Origin: Campylobacter concisus
GTDB lineage: Bacteria > Campylobacterota > Campylobacteria > Campylobacterales > Campylobacteraceae
DNA: 64,000 nt
Assembly (NCBI RefSeq): GCF_002913745.1
Contig: NZ_PPCG01000034.1
Span: 37,409-101,408 of the forward strand
Direction: 5' to 3'
Shown: positions 58,592-64,000 of the stretch, piece after piece
How the letters are laid out: each line of letters opens with the position of its first letter
How positions within the stretch are numbered: position 1 is the first letter of the stretch
Notes under the pieces: model-generated
What the model was told of the DNA's origin: nothing
The model's database searches: none
The model's input: only the letters and a program-made list of their open reading frames with translations
Program-made: the position numbers and the translations under genes

Positions 58592-60865
58592 ATGATAAAA
58601 AGTTATGTTTTAGGTTTTCCAAGAATCGGAGAAAAAAGAGAGTTAAAGCGCGCATTAGAGGGCTTTTGGGCTGGTAAAGAGGGCTTTAGCGAAGAGAATT
58701 TGCAAGAGACTGCAAAGACGCTTCGCCAAAGACACTGGAAATATCAACAAGACGCTGGCATTTCGGCTATTAGCGTTAATGATTTTTCATTTTACGACCT
58801 AATGCTTGATAACATCATCGCTTTTGGCGCTACGCCTCCAAGATTTGCAAATTTAAACGGCTTGGAGCAATATTTTGCTTGCTCAAGAGGCAACAAAAGT
58901 GGCGTTGCTATGGAGATGACAAAGTGGTTTAACACAAACTACCACTACATCGTGCCAGAGCTTAGCAGCGAGAGCAAATTTAACCTAAAAGCAGACAAAA
59001 TTTTAAATGAATACAAAGAGGCGAAGGCTAACGGCGTAAAAGGCAAGGTAAATTTGATCGGTCCTATCACATTTTTGGCTCTTTCAAAGACGACTGATGG
59101 CAGCTGCCCATTTAAGCACCTAGACGCGCTTGTAGGCGAGTATAAAAAGCTACTTGAGCAAATTTCTAAGCTTGATGATGAAATTTTAGTGCAGTTTGAC
59201 GAGCCAATCTTTGTAACTGACAAAAACGAAAGCGACCTTTTGCCACTTATCACAAAGGTTTATAACGAGCTAACAGGCGTTGCAAATAACATCAAGATCG
59301 TATTTGCAACATATTTTGAGCATGCGATCAAGGCAGTTAGCGAAGTGGCTAAAACTAAAATTTACGGCATCGCACTTGACTTCATCCACGGCAAGAGAAA
59401 TTTCGAGGCACTTGAGACTATCAAAAATAGCCACTTGACGCTATTTGCAGGCGTGATCGACGGCAGAAATATCTGGAAAAGCAACATCGATGATAAGGTA
59501 AAACTTGTTCGTGAAATTTCAGAGAAAATAGGCGGCAAAGACTTTTACATCGGCACTTCATGCTCGCTTCTTCACGTACCATACACTCTAAAATATGAAG
59601 AGAATTTAAACCCAGAGATCAAAAGCTGGCTAAGCTTTGCGGTTGAGAAGCTTGATGAGATCAAGATCATCACAAAACTAGCAAACGGCGAGAAGCTTGA
59701 TGAGAGCGAAACAAAAATTTACGAAGAGAATAAAAATGCTGTTAAAACTCGCGCTACTTCAAAACTCATCCACTCTGAAAGCGTTCAAAAACGTATCAAA
59801 AATTTAAGCAAATTTGAGCGTGACGAGAAATTTGAAGACCGTATCAAAATTCAACGCGAAACACTAAAATACGGCATTTTGCCAACAACAACGATAGGTA
59901 GCTTCCCTCAAACGGTTGATCTTCGCGTACTTCGCCAAAATTTCAAAAAAGGCGAGATCGACGCAGCTGCTTATGAAGCAGGCATCAAAAAATATATCGA
60001 TCACTGCGTGAAATTTCAAGAAGATATCGGCCTAGACGTGCTAGTACACGGCGAGCCAGAGAGAAACGACATGGTTGAATATTTTGGCGAGCAGATCAGC
60101 GGATATGCATTTAGCCAAAATGGCTGGGTACAAAGCTACGGCAGCCGCTGCGTCAAGCCACCACTTCTTTTTGGTGACGTAAGCCGCCCAGAGCCGATGA
60201 CTGTTAAGTGGATGAAATACGCTCAAAGTATCACAAAACACGTAATGAAAGGCATGCTAACAGGTCCTGTAACGATGCTAAACTGGAGCTTTGTGCGTGA
60301 CGATCTACCAAGAAGCGAGGTAGCAAAACAGCTTGCACTTTGTATCTACGACGAGATCGCAGACCTTCAAAATGCAGGCATCAGAGTGATCCAAGTCGAT
60401 GAGGCAGCGTTTAAAGAGGGCTATCCGCTAAGAGCTGAAAATATCCCAGCTTATGAGAAATTTGCGGTTGATTGCTTCAAGCTTTCAGTAAGCTCGGCAG
60501 AGGCAAAAACTCAGATCCACACGCATATGTGCTACTCTGAATTTAACGATATTATTAAGACTATTGAGGCTATGGACGCTGATGTTATCAGTATCGAGAC
60601 TGCAAGAAGTGGCAACGAGCTACTTAAAATTTTCAAAGCCGTTGGCTACAAACAAGAGGTCGGACCTGGCGTTTACGACATCCACAGCCCACGCGTGCCA
60701 AGTGTCGAGGAGATCGTCGCTCAGATCAAAGCTCTGCTTGAAGTCTTGCCAAAAGATCAACTCTGGATCAACCCTGACTGCGGCCTAAAAACTAGAAAAT
60801 GGGAAGAGGTCGAGCCAAGCCTTAAAAATATGGTAGAAGCCGTCAAGATCGTAAGAGGTCTATAA
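58592..60865 (+). CDS. metE: Cobalamin-independent methionine synthase
   Basis: Transfers the methyl group of methyl-THF (triglutamate) to homocysteine. The 757-residue product has both MetE barrels. The C-terminal half carries the zinc ligands His in IHTHMCYSEFND, Glu nearby and Cys in NPDCGLKTRKW, and the start ATTTIGSFPQT of the catalytic barrel appears as TTTIGSFPQTVDLR. AAAAAGGAT precedes the ATG. metF-like gene follows after 66 bases with a hairpin between, the same order as in C. jejuni. Control may involve the long leader. Confidence 0.97.
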   Translation: MIKSYVLGFPRIGEKRELKRALEGFWAGKEGFSEENLQETAKTLRQRHWKYQQDAGISAISVNDFSFYDLMLDNIIAFGATPPRFANLNGLEQYFACSRGNKSGVAMEMTKWFNTNYHYIVPELSSESKFNLKADKILNEYKEAKANGVKGKVNLIGPITFLALSKTTDGSCPFKHLDALVGEYKKLLEQISKLDDEILVQFDEPIFVTDKNESDLLPLITKVYNELTGVANNIKIVFATYFEHAIKAVSEVAKTKIYGIALDFIHGKRNFEALETIKNSHLTLFAGVIDGRNIWKSNIDDKVKLVREISEKIGGKDFYIGTSCSLLHVPYTLKYEENLNPEIKSWLSFAVEKLDEIKIITKLANGEKLDESETKIYEENKNAVKTRATSKLIHSESVQKRIKNLSKFERDEKFEDRIKIQRETLKYGILPTTTIGSFPQTVDLRVLRQNFKKGEIDAAAYEAGIKKYIDHCVKFQEDIGLDVLVHGEPERNDMVEYFGEQISGYAFSQNGWVQSYGSRCVKPPLLFGDVSRPEPMTVKWMKYAQSITKHVMKGMLTGPVTMLNWSFVRDDLPRSEVAKQLALCIYDEIADLQNAGIRVIQVDEAAFKEGYPLRAENIPAYEKFAVDCFKLSVSSAEAKTQIHTHMCYSEFNDIIKTIEAMDADVISIETARSGNELLKIFKAVGYKQEVGPGVYDIHSPRVPSVEEIVAQIKALLEVLPKDQLWINPDCGLKTRKWEEVEPSLKNMVEAVKIVRGL

Positions 60866-60873
60866 TCCAAATT

Positions 60874-60900
60874 TTAGCGTCTAGTAGGCCTAGGCGCTAA
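60874..60900 (+). terminator. Hairpin between metE and metF
   Basis: TTAGCGTCTAG and CTAGGCGCTAA form an 11-bp stem with one G-U pair and a 5-base loop, nine bases after the metE stop. There is no proper T run, so it is more likely an mRNA stabiliser or partial attenuator than a full terminator. Confidence 0.6.
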
Positions 60901-60931
60901 ACTCCGTTTAAATTTCAAAAAAAGTTAGAAA

Positions 60932-61819
60932 ATGTTAAAAGATAAGATCATAAACAATGAAAGTGGCATAGTGCTTTATGGCCTAACGCCTCCAAAGGCT
61001 GAATTTGACGAGGCAAAGCTTAAAGAGATCGCTGCAAAATGGGACAAGAGGATTACAGATGTGCAGGCTGATGGCTTGGTACTTTACGAGATCCAAGATG
61101 AAAGTAGCCGCATAAAAAGCGAGCGAACTTTTGAATTTAGTGATACATTAAGCCCTGAAATTTACTACTCAAAATACCTAAATTTAAAGACATCAAGCAT
61201 CTTTTATAGGGTCGCGAACAAATATAATGAGAGCGAATTTAGAGCAAATTTAGCCAAAAGTAGTAGCGATATAAATGTTTTTGTTGGCGTTGCTTCTGGC
61301 AAGGTAGAGCCTAAAATGAGCTTAGAGCGTGCTTATGAGATCGCTAGAGATGAGTTTAAAGAGCTTGTAGTGGGCGGTGTTTGCATAGCTGAGAGGCATG
61401 CTAAAAAAGGTGATGAAGAGCAAAGGATGAGTCAAAAGGCCAAAATGGGGGCGAAATTTTTCATCTCGCAGGCGGTTTTTGATATAAATTTGGCTAAAAA
61501 TTTACTAACAAGCGTGGCAAAAAGCGGGTTAAATTTACCTATTATTTTGACATTTACTACTTGCGGCAATACAAAAACGCTAGAGTTTATCAAGTGGCTT
61601 GGCATAAGCGTTGATAAAAAGAGCGAAAAAAGGATGCTTGAAAGTGATGATTTTTTAGCTACGGCATCGCAAATTTGCCTTGAAAATTTCGCAGAGCTTT
61701 ATAATTTTGCTAAAAAGCTTGGCATAAATGTCGGCGTCAATGTTGAAAGCGTAATGGCAAAACGTGCCGAGATCGAAGCGAGCCTGGAGCTAACAAAAAA
61801 TATAAGAGAGTTGGTGTAA
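60932..61819 (+). CDS. Methylenetetrahydrofolate reductase-like protein
   Basis: A 295-residue protein that should supply methyl-THF to MetE. The core pattern GAKFFISQAVFDINLAKNLL corresponds to the MetF segment with ISQxxFD, while the N-terminal EFFPPK motif of classical MetF is altered to YGLTPPKAEFD. The end (FTTCGNTKTLEFIKWLG) departs from E. coli MetF. It is thus a divergent branch; MetF function is inferred from fold and its place after metE. A weak hairpin (61807-61829) overlaps the stop codon. Confidence 0.8.
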   Translation: MLKDKIINNESGIVLYGLTPPKAEFDEAKLKEIAAKWDKRITDVQADGLVLYEIQDESSRIKSERTFEFSDTLSPEIYYSKYLNLKTSSIFYRVANKYNESEFRANLAKSSSDINVFVGVASGKVEPKMSLERAYEIARDEFKELVVGGVCIAERHAKKGDEEQRMSQKAKMGAKFFISQAVFDINLAKNLLTSVAKSGLNLPIILTFTTCGNTKTLEFIKWLGISVDKKSEKRMLESDDFLATASQICLENFAELYNFAKKLGINVGVNVESVMAKRAEIEASLELTKNIRELV

Positions 61820-61829
61820 AGCCAGCTCT
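61807..61829 (+). terminator. Hairpin at the end of the metE-metF unit
   Basis: AGAGTTGG and CCAGCTCT pair with one G-U around a 7-base loop, followed by TGTTATAAATTT. It is a weak terminator overlapping the stop codon. Confidence 0.5.
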
Positions 61830-62004
61830 TGTTATAAATTTCTACAAATTCTTTCGTAAATTTTCTAAAAAAGTCTTTTTGATGGTGCAATGGTGCCACA
61901 AATCAACACAGAATAGTTGTAATAATTAGCGATCACAAGCTGTTTTAAAGGTCGGTTGTCCACTGCTTTGCAAATTTTTAAAAAGTTGCTATAGCAAAAA
62001 TGAT

Positions 62005-62169
62005 ATGGCTTTATGTAAGAAATTTGACGAGATACACGAATACGGCAAACTGCTAAGAGAAAAAAGGGCGGTGCTTTGGCAAGACAAATTTATCAAAGGT
62101 GCTGTGAAAATCGTTGAAGTCAAAATAGCCAAACAAGGCAAGAGTTTTTACAAATTTAAGCAAATTTGA
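62005..62169 (+). CDS. Possible small protein or gene remnant
   Basis: An open frame of 54 codons (MALCKKFDEIHEYGKLLREK...) rich in Lys. No clear ribosome site precedes it. It may be the leftover C-terminus of a lost gene. The rest of the gap from 61830 to 62004 holds no frame that I can support. The end overlaps the convergent response-regulator fragment. Confidence 0.3.
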   Translation: MALCKKFDEIHEYGKLLREKRAVLWQDKFIKGAVKIVEVKIAKQGKSFYKFKQI

Positions 62170-62479
62170 TCCAAAAGTATAGAAATTTAGCCCTCAAATA
62201 AGATCTAAATTTGACTAACCCCCACACTCGCTCCACCTTATATCCAGTGTCTCTCACGGTTTTTAGGCAGATAGTTGGTATCTTAGCTCTTATCTCTCGC
62301 ACGAGCGATCTTATGCGGTCTTGCGATAAGGTTTCATTTTTATATAGGTGGTGATCTATCTTGTCGTAGGTGACGACATGGGGAGAGTTTTTGCATAAAA
62401 TTTCAAGCAGCTGGCTCTCTTTTTTGTCAAGATAGATGGCCTTGTCTTCTTTTCTTGCTACACTGGGAGTTTTTGTCAA
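62156..62479 (-). pseudogene. Response-regulator fragment (winged-helix domain only)
   Basis: About 75 residues match the OmpR/PhoB DNA-binding domain: LDKKESQLLEILCKNSPHVV, then DRIRSLVREIRAKIPT and VRDTGYKVER. The receiver domain is missing; in-frame stop TAA lies just upstream and the only start is a TTG without ribosome site. The C-terminal 22 residues run past the normal domain end. It is best read as a relic of a two-component regulator. Confidence 0.75.
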
Positions 62480-62806
62480 AGATTTAGCTTAAATTTAGAG
62501 CCTAAAAGTACCTTTCAAAGCCTAAAAACATGAAATAAAAACTCTTCAGACAAAACGTAGTAAATCCTCTTAAAAACGCTAGGGACGCTAACGCCCCGCA
62601 AAAGCATAATGGGAATGATGTTTTGGCTATCTCTTATAAAATTAACCAGATCAAGGTTTAAATTTCTTTATCCATTGCTGCGCTCAAAGTCCTTGATGAC
62701 TGAGCACGCGCTTTTTAGCTGCATCATCCTAAACCCAAAGCGGTAAAGCGATGCATTTAGGATGATATTTTGCCAAAAGTCGCTTAAGAGCAGCAAAGCT
62801 TCTTTG
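62480..62806. other. Gap with a possible coding relic
   Basis: No intact gene. On the minus strand a frame from TTG 62796 to TAA 62668 encodes 42 residues (MLLLSDFWQNIILNASLYRF...) with coding-like composition but no ribosome site. It could be another relic, perhaps of the gene that once accompanied the response regulator. The remainder, 62480-62660, is featureless apart from short inverted repeats. Confidence 0.4.
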
Positions 62807-63514
62807 TTAGCCAGCTAGACCACCGCCACCAGCTGGTTTTTTGGCGTCTTTTTCAGCCTTTTGTTTTAAAAATTCCTCTTCGTCTTTTGTAGGTTTGTAC
62901 TCATCTTTGAAGAATTTTTGCTTAGTTTCGATCCTCTTTTCAAGCATCTTTTTATCATAAATTTTATATGACGGCTTCCAATACTCAAGATAGTTTCTAA
63001 AGCCAGCGCTGTGACCTGCGTCATAGTGGCAGCTTACACATTTTAGCTCTTTAGGAGTGTCAAGGAACTTTTTGTAGTGAGCGTGCATCTTTTGAGCTTG
63101 CGCTGAAGTGTTGTTGCTATCTATCACGTTTGTGTGGCAGCTTGTGCAGCCGTTGTCAAAGACGAAATGCTCGCGGTTTTTGAGGTTTTTGTGCCAGTCA
63201 ATCGCGCTAGGATCGCCAAAGAAATGCACCCAGCCCTCTAAAATGCCGTTTTTCGCCTTTGTTAGGGCGTATTTTGCGATGTTGTCATGCGGTATGTGAC
63301 AATCCACGCATCTTGCTTTGATACCAGTTTTGCCCTTGCCGCTGTGGATGTCGTCGTTGTAGGCGATCACCATAGGATCCATCTCGTGGCAAACGATGCA
63401 GAATTTATCCCCACTCGTCTCATCAAGTGCGTAATGAACTGGCAAAACGACTAAAAATCCAACAATTCCGCTTATGAAGATTATAAGCGCTAGTAATTTT
63501 TTTGAAATTTTCAT
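62807..63514 (-). CDS. NapC/NrfH-type tetraheme quinol dehydrogenase, FccC-like
   Basis: A 235-residue cytochrome anchored by one N-terminal helix (residues 6-26). Four heme motifs follow: CIVCH, CVDCH, CTSCH and CVSCH. The order and the conserved MDPMVIAYNDDIHSGKGK segment place it in the NapC/NirT family, which oxidises menaquinol and passes electrons to periplasmic cytochromes. The ATG at 63514 overlaps the stop of the upstream gene (ATGA), so a frame extending to 63535 is not needed. In W. succinogenes, FccC has this type and partners FccB; that role is inferred. A Lys/Gly-rich tail ends the protein. Confidence 0.88.
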   Translation of the reverse strand: MKISKKLLALIIFISGIVGFLVVLPVHYALDETSGDKFCIVCHEMDPMVIAYNDDIHSGKGKTGIKARCVDCHIPHDNIAKYALTKAKNGILEGWVHFFGDPSAIDWHKNLKNREHFVFDNGCTSCHTNVIDSNNTSAQAQKMHAHYKKFLDTPKELKCVSCHYDAGHSAGFRNYLEYWKPSYKIYDKKMLEKRIETKQKFFKDEYKPTKDEEEFLKQKAEKDAKKPAGGGGLAG

Positions 63515-63948
63515 GGTGTTACTCCGTTCATCCATTGTGGCACCTCGTGTTCATGGCACTCAGAGCACATGTTTGTAGATGGTTTGTGTTCGTTGTGGCA
63601 CTCGTCGCAGTACAAAGTCGGACCATCGTGAACAGAGTTGTGAGGATTTGCCTTTAGAGTATCCATAAATTTTAGCCTTTCGGCTAAGAGCTTTTTACTC
63701 TTGTGACAGGATAGGCAGCCAGCGTCGCCGATCGCTTTAAATTTGCTAGGATCATCGCCTTGGTTTTGGTGACAATCAACGCAGTCAAAGCTTAGGTGTT
63801 CATGATGAGGTTTGATCTTATACTTGGCTCTTAGCTCATCAGAGACTACTACTTTTGTGACGTTTAGATCGCCCTTTGGCATATCAGCACCAAAGAGATG
63901 AAGCGAAAATAAACAGGCAAAAATAGCGATGAATTTAAGCTTATTCAT
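63511..63948 (-). CDS. Periplasmic tetraheme cytochrome c, FccB-like
   Basis: A 145-residue secreted protein: signal peptide (residues 1-20), then CVDCH, CLSCH, CDECH and CSECH. The spacing and many histidines resemble the tetraheme domain of Shewanella flavocytochrome c fumarate reductase and the separate W. succinogenes FccB. It should carry electrons from the FccC-like partner to a periplasmic flavoprotein, whose gene may lie outside the window. AAGGAAAAGG precedes the ATG at 63948. Bases 63949-64000 show no further gene. Confidence 0.88.
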   Translation of the reverse strand: MNKLKFIAIFACLFSLHLFGADMPKGDLNVTKVVVSDELRAKYKIKPHHEHLSFDCVDCHQNQGDDPSKFKAIGDAGCLSCHKSKKLLAERLKFMDTLKANPHNSVHDGPTLYCDECHNEHKPSTNMCSECHEHEVPQWMNGVTP

Positions 63949-64000
63949 ACCCTTTTCCTTTCTTTTAAAATTTTATTAACGTCAAATTTCAGTGAAAAAC

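Noticed and set aside
62531..62600. Possible short inverted repeats resembling insertion-sequence ends
   Set aside because: No transposase frame or target duplication is visible; they are within what chance gives in AT-rich DNA.

Overview
The window looks like part of the chromosome of a Campylobacter of the C. concisus type. This rests on the low GC content with many AAATTT words, on gene order (ksgA-rnj, the rlmN neighbourhood, ruvC/dnaA/dnaN/gyrB), on the epsilonproteobacterial origin with TTCAC boxes, on the sigma-54 flgE promoter, and on respiratory genes shared with Wolinella succinogenes. No rRNA, tRNA, CRISPR array, prophage or intact insertion sequence was seen. The species assignment is inference.

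Left part (1-15 kb): purB, an RluA-type pseudouridine synthase, a small HTH gene and a membrane protein. Next comes a leftward cluster of overlapping genes (SF1 helicase, hisF, a nucleoside-phosphorylase-like gene, rlmN and a 31-residue membrane peptide missed by length-filtered gene calling). A rightward cluster ksgA-rnj-kpsF-rluB and a Sel1-repeat gene follow.

Sulfite respiration island (15.1-29.6 kb, all minus strand): this is the standout region. In transcription order it reads two-component regulator (mccR, mccS), octaheme copper sulfite reductase MccA with seven CXXCH motifs and one CX15CH, peptidyl-prolyl isomerase MccB, Fe-S protein MccC, NrfD-type MccD and a fused CcsBA cytochrome c synthase. 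A less-known tail follows: Sel1 protein, a frameshifted unknown gene, NosL, a small membrane peptide, an FtsX-like ABC permease with its ATPase, a Cys-rich membrane protein and a second NosL-like protein. I read the tail as a copper (or cofactor) delivery module for MccA. Most genes overlap or lie within 50 bp, so it is probably one long transcript.

Middle (29.8-43.7 kb): two chemoreceptors, pyrE, a Na+/H+ antiporter-family gene, two RelE/ParE-type toxin-antitoxin pairs, a flagellar hook gene flgE with a roughly 208-residue Ala/Asn-rich insertion, thyX, a D12-class adenine methyltransferase, luxS, a MOSC protein and ruvC.

Origin region (43.7-50.7 kb): ruvC diverges from dnaA-dnaN-gyrB-queF-HD hydrolase. 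TTCAC-type DnaA boxes cluster both upstream of dnaA and between dnaA and dnaN, suggesting a bipartite oriC. QueF carries a basic disordered tail. The small SRP RNA is encoded on the minus strand just after, overlapping the 3' end of the HD gene.

Right part (50.7-64 kb): a thiD remnant, an RDD protein, purM, coaE, an AlkD-like protein, dapF followed by a decayed copy of its own 3' end, rpmI-rplT with a textbook terminator, a C69 dipeptidase, a long leader with a G9 tract before metE-metF, degraded sequence with a response-regulator fragment, and a tetraheme cytochrome plus NapC/NrfH-type quinol dehydrogenase resembling FccB/FccC at the edge.
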